This document shows positions 34,355 to 43,090 of a stretch of DNA of 58,273 bases, piece by piece. Both the position numbers and the translations under genes were made by a program. The notes beneath the pieces are model-generated. The model did no database searches. It was given only the letters and a program-made list of their open reading frames with translations, and had not been told where the DNA came from. Source of the stretch: an uncultured Lachnospiraceae bacterium (GTDB taxonomy: Bacteria; Bacillota; Clostridia; Lachnospirales; Lachnospiraceae); assembly GCA_904395885.1 (NCBI GenBank), contig CAJFOF010000091.1, positions 1 through 58,273 on the forward strand, written 5' to 3'. Positions within the stretch are counted from its first letter, which is position 1. The number at the start of each line of letters is the position of its first letter.

Positions 34355-34501
34355 TTTTCTCCTCCAATATTACAGTATGAGCAAGCAGGGCGTAAGCCCG
34401 AATTGCAAGTAGTTTCGGCGATCGCATAAGCAACATATTCAGGAACAGGAAACAGGCGCTTACAGTTTCCTGTAAAGCGCCCGCCCTCTATTTTCTTAAT
34501 T
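34355..34501 (-). repeat. Stem-loops between the binding-protein and GH28 genes
   Basis: Two hairpins lie in this 147-nt gap: GGGC-GTAA-GCCC at 34388-34399, and a longer stem with arms 34455-34465 and 34470-34481 (one bulge). Neither has a strong T-run on the minus strand, so they are more likely mRNA-stabilising or attenuating structures than full terminators. Confidence 0.55.
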
Positions 34502-35896
34502 TTACTGATTATCTTCCTGAACCTCATTTACCCCGTCAATCAGGAGTTCTGCCAGTTCCATAGGATCTGTATTATCGTAGCTCAACGCTTCAAAAACTTC
34601 AAAATACAGTCCTGTCTTTTCTTTCAGCTTTACATCCTCAAAATATGGATCCAGTGCAAAGCCGGCGTTCTCCATAGCTGCTTCATTGCTCAGGTAGGTC
34701 AGATCGTTCAGCATTCCCTCTTCGTCCAGTACGGTCTTGGCAGATGCATTAGAAGGAATACCTCTCTCTGTTCCGAGGATCTTTACTGCCTCAGGATCGC
34801 TTACCAGGAAATTGATCAGAAGAGCTGCTTCTTCTGGATGTTCGCAGTCATCGCTGATTGCCCAGGCCATAGCAATCTTAGTGGTAGCTGTCTTTACATC
34901 GCCATAATCGTAAGGATATTCGCCCATTACCATTTCCTGTCCATCTTCCAGAGCGTTGGCAAATTTAGCCTGGGAAGAATCCCACTCATAGAAACCGGCA
35001 TATTTTCCGTTCATCCAGTTTACGTTCTTGTCCATGGTATCAGCTCCGTCGCTGGTCAGCTTCTGCTGGCTCGGGAACACATGGCTGTCTTCCAGCATAC
35101 GGATAAATGCAATTCCGTCTGCTACTTCTTCCTGAGTAAAGTTTACCTGGCCATCAACAATCCACTGTTTATTGTACTTCTGCTGCAGATAGTATACCAT
35201 GATCAGCATCTGCTCATAGGGCGTTAATGCCATTGGATAATAATCATCACCTAATTTTTCCTGGAACACCTGGCCAGCTTCGATCATGTCTGCAAAGGAT
35301 GACGGAACTTCCAGTCCAGCTTTCTCAAAGGTTGTTTTATTCCAGTAGAATACCTTTCCTGTTGTGGCGATCGGAACACCCTGAAGTTTTCCATCCATGG
35401 TCATCTCTTCCAGCAGGTTCTCCGGATACTGATCCAGTCCGATCGTATCAGCATACTGATTTAAATCGGTAAATCCGTTGCCGTCTGGAGAAAACTCATA
35501 GATCCAGTTCCAGTTGATCTGCATAACATCCGGCTCGGTATTTCCGGCCATCTGTACAGACAACTGCTCCAGCCATCCGCCCCAGGCTCCGTACTGCGGC
35601 TCCACCTTGATGTTGGGGTATTTCTCTTCAAACAGCTCCAATGCTGCCAGCGTCGCTTCATGGCGGCTGTCTCCGCCCCACCAGCTAATGGAAAGAGTCA
35701 CCTGATCTCCATTTTCTCCTGTTTCTCCGGTTTCTGATCCGCTCGCCTCTGCTGATGTTTCCTCAGCACTTGCTGCAGCCGTTGTCTCTGCCGCTTCTGC
35801 TGCTGCAGTGGTCTGTTCTCCCTGGCTTCCGCAGGCACACAGTCCCAACGTCATTGATGCCGCCAAAGTTAACGCCATAATCCTCTGTTTTTTCAT
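34502..35896 (-). CDS. Extracellular sugar-binding lipoprotein, orphan in the pectin operon
   Basis: This 464-residue lipoprotein has a signal peptide ending in the lipobox LCAC (lipid-modified Cys at about 21), a long Ala/Thr/Glu-rich spacer to about residue 65, and a family 1 solute-binding domain (VTLSISWWGGDSRHEATLAALELF onwards). It would deliver pectin-derived oligosaccharide or rhamnose-containing sugar to an ABC importer. Unusually, no permease or ATPase gene is in this operon; the flanking genes are hydrolases. It must use permeases encoded elsewhere, or those were lost. Confidence 0.9.
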   Translation of the reverse strand: MKKQRIMALTLAASMTLGLCACGSQGEQTTAAAEAAETTAAASAEETSAEASGSETGETGENGDQVTLSISWWGGDSRHEATLAALELFEEKYPNIKVEPQYGAWGGWLEQLSVQMAGNTEPDVMQINWNWIYEFSPDGNGFTDLNQYADTIGLDQYPENLLEEMTMDGKLQGVPIATTGKVFYWNKTTFEKAGLEVPSSFADMIEAGQVFQEKLGDDYYPMALTPYEQMLIMVYYLQQKYNKQWIVDGQVNFTQEEVADGIAFIRMLEDSHVFPSQQKLTSDGADTMDKNVNWMNGKYAGFYEWDSSQAKFANALEDGQEMVMGEYPYDYGDVKTATTKIAMAWAISDDCEHPEEAALLINFLVSDPEAVKILGTERGIPSNASAKTVLDEEGMLNDLTYLSNEAAMENAGFALDPYFEDVKLKEKTGLYFEVFEALSYDNTDPMELAELLIDGVNEVQEDNQ

Positions 35897-35939
35897 TCTT
35901 GATCCCTCTCCTTTTCTTTTTTGAAACTATTATTAGCCA

Positions 35940-37058
35940 TTACTCTGCCTGAAGAGCTTCCGTCAGTGCCATCATGCATAGAGACTGGCCATATGCCATA
36001 GGTGCAATCACAATATCTTTATAATGCTTTTTGCTCCGTCCCACCGGAGTTCCAGCAGAAACATTCATCACTGTACCGTCTTCCCGGATATTTCTGAGAA
36101 TTCCTTCGATTCCTCTCTCGGCTGTTTCTTTGTATTCTTCCCCCAGAACCCCCTGACGTATCCCCTTCAGGATTCCGTACAAAATCGCCGCCGATCCGGA
36201 GGTCTCCTCATAACTGTCCTCGTCATCCAGAACAGTATGCCACAATCCGTTTTCCGTCTGAAGTTCTTTTAAAGTTTTTACCTGGCGTTTATAAGTATCC
36301 AGAAGAATCTCTTTTACCGCGGGAGTTATGCTCTCTCCCATAATTTCGATAAAATCCAGGACAGAGGCCGTATACCAGCTATTTCCCCGGCACCAGAACA
36401 CTTCTCCGAAATTCCCCCGCTCTGCAAAACTCCAGGCATGGTAGAACAGACCGCTCTTCTTTTCGTAGAGGTATTTGATCATCATCAGGTATTGGTGAAC
36501 CGCCTCTTCCTGATATGCCGCATTTCCGGTCTTTTTTCCCCATTTTGCCAGGAACAGCACTGTCATAAACAGTGTGTCGATCCAGAGCTGGTTTTCATTT
36601 AAATTCAGGATTCCCTTGCTAGCATCCTTGGTTGTTGTATGCTGAAAACCGTTTTCTTCTGTCCTCGGAAGACTGTGCATAACCCAATCAGCCCAGTCAT
36701 CGCACAGGGTCTCAAATCCCAGCTTTCCTTCTGTCAGGCTGGACAGGGTCAACAGCGGGCAGGTAGTGTTGATATTTCTAACCGGAAGCCCTTCATCCAG
36801 GTGAGTAGAAAACCATTGATTTAAATATTCACGGATATCCTCATCTTTCTGATATTCGTAGCGCTTCAGCATTCCATAAAGGCCTACTCCCTGAGGCCAG
36901 TCCCAGGGTTCCATCCCAAAATCTCGGGGGAACGCTCCGATCACCTGGCCATCCGCTTTCTGCTTCGCAATCCATTCTTCTTCGTTTTCCGGTCTCTGAA
37001 GGTTCTTTAACCGATCTGTGACCAGATCCAGGTACTGTTCAATTTTCTGTTTGTCCAT
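35940..37058 (-). CDS. GH105 unsaturated rhamnogalacturonyl hydrolase (YteR-like)
   Basis: This enzyme removes the unsaturated galacturonic acid from lyase-made rhamnogalacturonan disaccharides, giving rhamnose. The 372-residue protein has the alpha/alpha-barrel pattern, and the catalytic aspartate is D161 in WIDTLFM. The family motifs WCRGNSWY and ETSGSAAILYGILKG follow. No signal peptide is present, so it is cytoplasmic. It lies 14 nt after the rhamnonate dehydratase gene and 43 nt before the binding lipoprotein. Confidence 0.92.
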   Translation of the reverse strand: MDKQKIEQYLDLVTDRLKNLQRPENEEEWIAKQKADGQVIGAFPRDFGMEPWDWPQGVGLYGMLKRYEYQKDEDIREYLNQWFSTHLDEGLPVRNINTTCPLLTLSSLTEGKLGFETLCDDWADWVMHSLPRTEENGFQHTTTKDASKGILNLNENQLWIDTLFMTVLFLAKWGKKTGNAAYQEEAVHQYLMMIKYLYEKKSGLFYHAWSFAERGNFGEVFWCRGNSWYTASVLDFIEIMGESITPAVKEILLDTYKRQVKTLKELQTENGLWHTVLDDEDSYEETSGSAAILYGILKGIRQGVLGEEYKETAERGIEGILRNIREDGTVMNVSAGTPVGRSKKHYKDIVIAPMAYGQSLCMMALTEALQAE

Positions 37059-37072
37059 ATATCCTCCTGCTT

Positions 37073-38269
37073 TTACAGCCTGGTTCCTTTCTTAACTTCG
37101 ATCAAATTGGTGCCTTCTTTATTCAGTTCAACGCCAAATCCCGGTTTATCTCCTACTTTCAGCCTTCCATTTACCGGCATCGGTTCGTCTTTAATCAATG
37201 GATAATACTGAGAAATCACCGTATCAGCCTTGGGACTCATCATCAGACACTCTGTAAATGGGCTGTTCAGTCTGGTGGTTACAAAATGGTGGCTGTAGAT
37301 CCCGCTTCCGTGAGGAACTACCATCTTTCCATAACTGTCTGCCAGATTTCCAATCTTAACCAATTCCGTCATACCGCCGCACCAGCCTACATCCGGCTGG
37401 ATCAGATCCAAATCGCACATCTCCAGCAGCATTCTGAAGCCAAATCTTGTAGCCTCATGTTCACCGCCAGTCACCATAATCGTATTTCCGGCTGCTTTCT
37501 TTAAATCACGGTAGGCCCAGTAATCATCCGGATTGAAGCATTCTTCTACCCAGGCAAACCCCAGCTCGGCAGACGCCTGCATTAATTTTTTAGCGTAGGG
37601 AAGATCCAGAGCCATCCAGCAATCCCACATCAGCATAAAACCGTCTCCGACTTTTTCCCTCATCTGTCTGGCTGTTTCCAGGTTCTTTTTCAGGCCTTCA
37701 TCTCCATCTGCCGGCCCGTATACCAGCGGCAGTTTTCCTCCGATAAATCCCATATCTTTAGCCAGGTCCGGTCTCGGGCCTGTGGCATAAAATTCCAGCT
37801 CATCCCGAACCTTTCCGCCCAGCATAGCGTACACCGGTTCCTGTCTCAGCCTTCCCAGCAGATCCCAGAGAGCCAGATCGACTGCGGAGATCGCATTCAT
37901 AACAATGCCTTTTCTTCCGTAATACATGGAACCTTTATACATCTGATCCCAGATCTGCTCCAGATTCTCCACTGGCTGTCCTACTACAAAGCGATCCAGA
38001 TGGTTCATGATCAGCCATGCTGCCGGATAGCCGCCAGTTGTAATTCCGAAGCCAACCGTTCCATCGTCTGCCTCAGCTTCTACCACCAGCGTCTTTAATG
38101 CGTTCAGTCCGAAGCTGGTACGGCTGGCTTTGTATTTCGGATAAACGCTCATCGGCGTAGCAATCTGTCCGACGATCCAGTGACCGTCCTTCTGATCATG
38201 GTAGTCGGCTCCGCCGCCTTCCGCCACATAGGCTCTGATTGCGGCAATCTTTTTCCCCATAATTCCCAT
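37073..38269 (-). CDS. rhmD: L-rhamnonate dehydratase (enolase superfamily)
   Basis: This enzyme dehydrates L-rhamnonate to 2-keto-3-deoxy-L-rhamnonate. The 398-residue protein closely follows known L-rhamnonate dehydratases along its length (GGGADYHDQ near the start, FYATGPRPDLAKDMGFIGGK, QPDVGWCGGMTELV, VPHGSGIYSHH, DKPGFGVELN). Metal ligands are D216, E242 and E270, and H320 is the likely acid-base. The ATG at 38269 has AAGGAG 8 nt upstream and leaves a 19-nt gap to the aldolase gene. The preceding steps (rhamnose dehydrogenase, lactonase) are not in this window. Confidence 0.92.
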   Translation of the reverse strand: MGIMGKKIAAIRAYVAEGGGADYHDQKDGHWIVGQIATPMSVYPKYKASRTSFGLNALKTLVVEAEADDGTVGFGITTGGYPAAWLIMNHLDRFVVGQPVENLEQIWDQMYKGSMYYGRKGIVMNAISAVDLALWDLLGRLRQEPVYAMLGGKVRDELEFYATGPRPDLAKDMGFIGGKLPLVYGPADGDEGLKKNLETARQMREKVGDGFMLMWDCWMALDLPYAKKLMQASAELGFAWVEECFNPDDYWAYRDLKKAAGNTIMVTGGEHEATRFGFRMLLEMCDLDLIQPDVGWCGGMTELVKIGNLADSYGKMVVPHGSGIYSHHFVTTRLNSPFTECLMMSPKADTVISQYYPLIKDEPMPVNGRLKVGDKPGFGVELNKEGTNLIEVKKGTRL

Positions 38270-38288
38270 CACAAATACTCCTTCCTTT

Positions 38289-39200
38289 TTAAGCTGCAGT
38301 TTTGTCAGAATCAAGCTGCAGACTTTCTAATATACTCTTTATCGTTTCCCGGTACTCTTCTTTTAAAGGAAGTCCCGGCAATTTTTCTGTTCCTCTGATG
38401 CCCATGATCTGGTAAACAGCTTCCTTAACTGCCAGCAGCAGCGGCATCCCATATTCATAAACTTGAGCAGCCCGGCACATATTTTCAGCGGCCCGCTCCA
38501 TCTCACTCCTCTTTCCAGTGCTGACAGCCTTTAACAGATGCGCTGTAAACTGAGGAGCAAAATTAGCAGTGGCATTGACAAAGCCGTCTACGCCCTCCCC
38601 GATCATCTCCAAGGCCTGAGTCTCATAAGCACAGAATACTGAGAACTCCGGTTTTATCTCCTTGATCTTCAGCATCTCTTTTAAATGTTCGGTCTCCGGC
38701 ACCGTATCCTTCACCCCCATGATCAGCGGATACTTTTCAGCCAGCCGTCTCACCAGGGAGGGATTCATATCAAATCCGGTCAATGCAGGAAAATTGTAGA
38801 TCAGCAGCGGCAAATGTACATGTTCTGCCAAATATCCAAAATAGGCCTCCACATTTTCCTCTCCATAGACACTGAAATATGGCGTCACAGCCAACAAACC
38901 CGCGGCCCCTGCCCGCTCGGCCTCCTCTGCCAGTTCCAGAGTGTTCTCCAAGCAGGTGTCCCCAATGCCGACTACTGCTTGAACTCGATCCTTCACATAG
39001 GGAACCATATTCCGGATCAACTCTTTCTTCGCCTCCTGGGTCATGACGGAAAACTCTCCCGATGTTCCAAGATAGGCCAATCCGTCTACACCCCCACGGA
39101 TCATATAATCGGCGTGGGCTTTCATCGCCTCCCAGTTTCCGTGACCCTCTTTATCAAAAATTGTCACGACCGGCGGAATCAATCCTGTTAATCGCTTCAT
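38289..39200 (-). CDS. DapA-family aldolase, probably for 2-keto-3-deoxy-L-rhamnonate
   Basis: This is a class I (Schiff-base) aldolase of the dihydrodipicolinate synthase/N-acetylneuraminate lyase superfamily, 303 residues. The Schiff-base lysine is K164 (IMGVKDT), the partner tyrosine Y135 (LLIYNFP), and the pyruvate-binding site LGTSGEF lies at about 44-50. Placed directly before rhmD, it most likely splits 2-keto-3-deoxy-L-rhamnonate to pyruvate and lactaldehyde, as some DapA-family members do in the non-phosphorylating rhamnose pathway. True dihydrodipicolinate synthase is less likely from context. Confidence 0.82.
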   Translation of the reverse strand: MKRLTGLIPPVVTIFDKEGHGNWEAMKAHADYMIRGGVDGLAYLGTSGEFSVMTQEAKKELIRNMVPYVKDRVQAVVGIGDTCLENTLELAEEAERAGAAGLLAVTPYFSVYGEENVEAYFGYLAEHVHLPLLIYNFPALTGFDMNPSLVRRLAEKYPLIMGVKDTVPETEHLKEMLKIKEIKPEFSVFCAYETQALEMIGEGVDGFVNATANFAPQFTAHLLKAVSTGKRSEMERAAENMCRAAQVYEYGMPLLLAVKEAVYQIMGIRGTEKLPGLPLKEEYRETIKSILESLQLDSDKTAA

Positions 39201-39233
39201 AAAATATATCCCCTCTTTTCTCCTGTCTTTTGA

Positions 39234-39998
39234 TCACTTCCCGTAGATTCTGCCTGTATATCCCATCTTCTCTGACAGTTCCCGGGTGACCTTCAGCAGG
39301 GTTCTCACAATCTTCTCTTTATTTTCCAGCATCCTGACGGTGGGGCCGGCGACGCTGACTGCCGCCTCCACTCTCCCGCTGCTGCCAAACACAGGTGCCG
39401 CGGCACACCACAGACCGACTTCAATCTCCTCATTATCTATGGAATACCCCTGCTCGCGGAACGTTTCCAACTGTTTGTACAAATCCTCTTTTGTGGTAAT
39501 GGTATTTTTTGTGTACGGGGTGAACTCCAGCCGACTGACTAGCTCCTCTCGCTCCTTCTCCGGAAGGAATGTGAGGAATGCTTTGCCAAGTCCTGTACAA
39601 TAGATTGGTTTTCTTCCCCCGAGTCGGGCATTGTTTGAGATAGATCGATAGTTATCAACCTTCGCTACATAGACGATCTCTTCCCCCGACAGAACTGCCA
39701 TAAATACCGTTTCCTGAAGAGCCTCCATCATATCCTTTAACGGCTGGGCCGCGATCTTATTCAGATCCAGATAAGAGGAAGCGTACGCGCCTAACTGGAT
39801 CAGCCTTGCTCCCAGCATGTACCGCTTGTTTTCATCTGCCCAAAGATATCCGTTTTCACTCAGCGTCTTTACCAGTTCAAACGTGCTGCTCCCGGCATAC
39901 CCTAATTCCATGCTGATTTCCTTAGCGGTAAGCCCGTCCGGATAGTTCTTCAGTAATTCAAAAATTTCTAAAACTCGTTCCGCTGATTTTACACCCAT
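39234..39998 (-). CDS. IclR-family transcriptional regulator
   Basis: This 254-residue regulator has an N-terminal winged helix-turn-helix (about 5-65: LTAKEISMELGYAGSSTFELVKTLSENGYL) and a C-terminal IclR effector domain (about 85-250). It is first in the operon with aldolase, rhmD, GH105, binding lipoprotein and GH28. The promoter has a perfect inverted repeat over its -10 and start, so it very likely represses its own operon until a pathway intermediate binds. The effector may be a ketodeoxy sugar acid, by analogy with KdgR-type members. Confidence 0.9.
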   Translation of the reverse strand: MGVKSAERVLEIFELLKNYPDGLTAKEISMELGYAGSSTFELVKTLSENGYLWADENKRYMLGARLIQLGAYASSYLDLNKIAAQPLKDMMEALQETVFMAVLSGEEIVYVAKVDNYRSISNNARLGGRKPIYCTGLGKAFLTFLPEKEREELVSRLEFTPYTKNTITTKEDLYKQLETFREQGYSIDNEEIEVGLWCAAAPVFGSSGRVEAAVSVAGPTVRMLENKEKIVRTLLKVTRELSEKMGYTGRIYGK

Positions 39999-40039
39999 TT
40001 TTCTTCCTGCCTTTCGTTAATTCATAAATGTGAATTTGA

Positions 40040-40084
40040 TTCACAACTTATTGTGAATATAACATCTGCTTACAATTCTGTCAA
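40040..40084 (-). promoter_or_regulatory. Promoter and operator of the iclR pectin/rhamnose operon
   Basis: On the minus strand TTGACA (40084-40079), a 17-nt spacer and TATATT (40061-40056) form a near-consensus promoter. TTCACAA-N4-TTGTGAA (40040-40057) is a perfect inverted repeat overlapping the -10 by two bases and covering the start site. A related element, TTCATAAATGTGAA, lies at 40021-40034. Confidence 0.75.
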
Positions 40085-40290
40085 TCTGAAAAGCACAGAT
40101 CACATGCCCTTTTCAAACATCCTCCTATAAGCAGACAATCAAGGCGTGAAGAAAAAATTTTATTCAATTCATATATATGAATCAAGTTCTTTAATATGAA
40201 TTTCTATGGCCTCAATATACCACTTTCGCTCTGATTTGTCAATTATATTTTTTTACTTTTCCCTTCAAATCTGCTTCGGCGCCAGCAGGC
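40085..40290. other. AT-rich intergenic stretch upstream of the iclR promoter
   Basis: No gene was seen. It contains the perfect 14-bp palindrome TTCATATATATGAA at 40168-40181, similar to the IclR operator half-sites, about 90 bp upstream of the promoter. Confidence 0.45.
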
Positions 40291-40360
40291 AAAAAAGCAG
40301 CTCCCTGGCTGCAAAAAATCCCGCCGGAATCGCCGCATACGTCGCAATTCCCACGGGATT
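40291..40360 (-). terminator. Tandem terminators of the fbp transcript
   Basis: On the minus strand a large imperfect stem (arms 40360-40347 and 40330-40317) is followed by a T6 run. It is then followed by a second stem, GCAGC/GCTGC (40312-40308 with 40301-40297), with another T6 run (40296-40291). They lie just past the HAAS-domain gene. Confidence 0.65.
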
Positions 40361-40382
40361 ATATTCATCTGCTTACTCCACG

Positions 40383-40895
40383 CTACCTTCGATTTCTGAA
40401 CAATACGACCAGAAACCAAATCACCAGCAAGGGGCCTATCAACGGGCTTAAAAGAGTGAAAAGTCCTCCAATAACAGTAAATATCAAAATAAAAACTACA
40501 ATTAAAACAACCGGTATAATGAATCGCTTCCAGCCGTGGCTGAGATCATATATATGGAATCCACCTTCCCTGCGCTCGTTCTTCTCATAACCGCTGTAAG
40601 GACCTGAACCATTCCCTCCATATTCATCCCGGTAGGCACCGCCATAGTATTCTTCTCCTCCGGTGCTTCCGTAGCCGCCGCTGTCCTGATTTTCTCCGCC
40701 ATTGGCCTCGATAATGGTCTTAGCAATCAGCCGGTATCCTCCGATTTCGTCAATGACCTCCTCCTCTGACCGGCCTCTGGCTACTTCGCTGCGGATATAT
40801 TCATCGTAATATCTCAAGTTTTCCTGAATGACGCTGGGAGGAACCGCACCGTTCAGCGATGCCCCCAGCCCCCTCAAAAACTCTTCTCTGTTCAT
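40383..40895 (-). CDS. HAAS/DUF1700-type membrane protein
   Basis: This 170-residue protein has an N-terminal helical HAAS-like domain (about 1-65: REEFLRGLGASLNG, YYDEYIRSEVARGRSEEEVIDEIG), a Gly/Tyr-rich low-complexity linker (70-110) and a hydrophobic C-terminus (125-165). DUF1700 proteins are often paired with PadR regulators, but none is here. Its ATG overlaps the fbp stop codon (ATGA), so translation is coupled to fbp. A membrane-tethered regulatory role is possible; function unknown. Confidence 0.75.
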   Translation of the reverse strand: MNREEFLRGLGASLNGAVPPSVIQENLRYYDEYIRSEVARGRSEEEVIDEIGGYRLIAKTIIEANGGENQDSGGYGSTGGEEYYGGAYRDEYGGNGSGPYSGYEKNERREGGFHIYDLSHGWKRFIIPVVLIVVFILIFTVIGGLFTLLSPLIGPLLVIWFLVVLFRNRR

Positions 40896-42838
40896 TCAGT
40901 CCATTCAATCCTTTCCTTCAGGCTTCCTGCCCGGTAAGCAGCGATCAATTCTTTCAGATCACTGATCTGCCCCGCCAGTTCGGCACCTTTATCTGTGTCT
41001 GCCACCATTACCCTCTTTTTCATTTTTTCCACAATATGAACTGTCGGAGTACTCTCCTTGGCCGGATCAAAAGGCTTGTGCTCTGCCAGGGCTAAATGGT
41101 GGGAATTATAAATCAATGTATAACCGGCAATTCCGGTTTTGGACTGGTACGCTTTGGACAGCCCTCCATCGATAATAAACAGCTTTCCGCCGCCTTTCAC
41201 AGGTTTCTCTCCGTCTTTGATCTTCACCGGGACATGGCCGTTAATAATATGAGAACCTTCCACGGGAAGTCCGAATTCTCTCAAAATCTTATCACAGTAC
41301 TCTTCCTTCTGGCTCAGTTGGTAATAGGGATTCAGTGTTTCCTTATGAGTCGCCTTGTCTTCCACAAAATAGTGTTCAAAAGCCGTCATCTTATCCTTGC
41401 CAAAAACCGGCGACTTTGGACCGCACCAGAGATACCACATAAAATCTTTTGCGTCTTCTTTCTGGGGCGCCTCTTCCGGAAGAAAGTAGGCCTTCTGCGC
41501 CATCTTGTCTACATAATCTAATAACGACTTTCCGGAATACTCCTCTTCACCAAATTTCACAGTGTCAAAGCTTCCGTCTTTCTTCATCGGAATGCAGCCA
41601 TGGTACAGCAAATTGGAATTGTAGCATTTATACATGCTGCCATGGGAATACAAGAACTTAACATGTTTGTGGAGCAGCGCATTGTGCTGAAAGGAAAGCT
41701 TCAGGGTGTGGAGAAGTTCTTCCTCCTCTTTTGAAAGTTTCAATGGCGCTTCCGGATCAACCGTCGGAAATCTCATATCCATCATAGTGTATTCTTTATT
41801 CCCGATTTTGACCGTACCCTTTCCAAAGTCAACGGCCGACAGAAGAATCCTGTCGTCCATCTGGTATTCCGGATGGCGTTTGATCAACTGGCCTTCCACT
41901 TTAAACTGGATCACAGCGATCGCTTTATGCATCTTTGCCGCCAGTCCCGGATCCACGGCGTCATAAATATTTTCATCCAGAATATGGGGAATAAAACGGG
42001 TACAGGGATCGTCCCGGTACACCTTTGCAGCAAACATGGAAAGGGGCCTCAGATTGATTCCGTATCCCTCTTCAAGGGCATCAAAGTTATTGTAGCTGAT
42101 CGCAATCCTCAAAACATTGCAGATGCAGGCCAGACTGCCGGTGGCTGCGCCCATCCAGTCAATATCGTGGTTCCCCCACTGGATATCCACATCATGAAAT
42201 TTCATCAGGGCATTCATAATCAGATCTGCCCGGGGACCTCTGTCAAAAATATCCCCGATAATGTGCAGGCTGTCGATCGTCAAATTCTGAATCAGCTCAC
42301 ACAGAGCGCGAATAAATTCATTGGCGATGCGGATATCAATGATCGAGTGGATAATCTCGCTGTAGTAAACTTTTTTATTTTCATCATTGTAGTCAACGTG
42401 AAGCAGCTCGTCAATGATGTAGGCAAAGGAGGGCGGCATCTTTTTTCGCACCTTTGACCTGGTATATTTGGAAGACACTTCCTTGCAGATCCGAACCAGC
42501 CGATAGATGGTAATCCTCTGCCAATCGTCTGTATTGCGCCCTTCCGCCGTCATTTTCTGGAGGATCCGTTCCGGATAATAGATCAGATTCGCCAGTTGAA
42601 TCTGTTCTTCCTCCGGTATCAGATAATTAAAGGTTTCTTTGATCTTCTCCCGGATAATACCCGAAGAACTCCGAAGCAGATGGATAAATGCCTCGTGCTC
42701 CCCATGAAGATCACTGAAAAAATATTCCGTCCCCTTGGGCAGGCCCTGAATCGCCATCAGGTTGATCATCTCCCCTGACGCTGCCCTGATAGACGGATAT
42801 TCTTTAGACATTAACCGCAAATATGCCAGGTCTCTCAT
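40892..42838 (-). CDS. fbp: Fructose-1,6-bisphosphatase, class III
   Basis: This gluconeogenic enzyme of the Firmicutes type removes the 1-phosphate of fructose-1,6-bisphosphate. The roughly 648-residue protein carries the metallophosphatase motifs DIFDRGPRAD (about 200) and GNHDIDWMG (about 225), and later INGHVPVK. It is unrelated to the classical class I enzyme. Two ATGs (42838 and 42847) follow a GAGAGG site; 42838 gives the better spacing and 42847 remains possible. The HAAS-domain gene follows with a 4-nt overlap. Confidence 0.93.
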   Translation of the reverse strand: MRDLAYLRLMSKEYPSIRAASGEMINLMAIQGLPKGTEYFFSDLHGEHEAFIHLLRSSSGIIREKIKETFNYLIPEEEQIQLANLIYYPERILQKMTAEGRNTDDWQRITIYRLVRICKEVSSKYTRSKVRKKMPPSFAYIIDELLHVDYNDENKKVYYSEIIHSIIDIRIANEFIRALCELIQNLTIDSLHIIGDIFDRGPRADLIMNALMKFHDVDIQWGNHDIDWMGAATGSLACICNVLRIAISYNNFDALEEGYGINLRPLSMFAAKVYRDDPCTRFIPHILDENIYDAVDPGLAAKMHKAIAVIQFKVEGQLIKRHPEYQMDDRILLSAVDFGKGTVKIGNKEYTMMDMRFPTVDPEAPLKLSKEEEELLHTLKLSFQHNALLHKHVKFLYSHGSMYKCYNSNLLYHGCIPMKKDGSFDTVKFGEEEYSGKSLLDYVDKMAQKAYFLPEEAPQKEDAKDFMWYLWCGPKSPVFGKDKMTAFEHYFVEDKATHKETLNPYYQLSQKEEYCDKILREFGLPVEGSHIINGHVPVKIKDGEKPVKGGGKLFIIDGGLSKAYQSKTGIAGYTLIYNSHHLALAEHKPFDPAKESTPTVHIVEKMKKRVMVADTDKGAELAGQISDLKELIAAYRAGSLKERIEWTE

Positions 42839-43017
42839 GTATTGCATTTCCTCTCTTTGCCGCAGACGCACATAAGAGCCGTCATTTTATGCCCATGTGC
42901 GGTGCATCCCAATCCGCTGCAGTTGCTTTTGACTTATCGTACCACAAAAGGATAAAATTTTGAAGTCCTATTCGATTAAAAGTATGCGTTCCCCTTTGGT
43001 TCCTCTGGAGCATTTTC

Positions 43018-43047
43018 TTGCCAATCAACGCAATTTTATAGTAAAAT
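43018..43047 (+). promoter_or_regulatory. Promoter of the MBL hydrolase gene
   Basis: TTGCCA (43018-43023), an 18-nt spacer and TAAAAT (43042-43047) lie 44 nt before the ATG at 43091. Confidence 0.6.
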
Positions 43048-43090
43048 AGTGTCAGTACATAAACATCTAAAACCGGGAAGAAGGCATACT

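Noticed and set aside
40206..40451. 81-codon open frame on the plus strand
   Set aside because: It covers an AT-rich gap, the terminator stems and the end of the HAAS gene; its protein-like part is explained by the inverted repeat.
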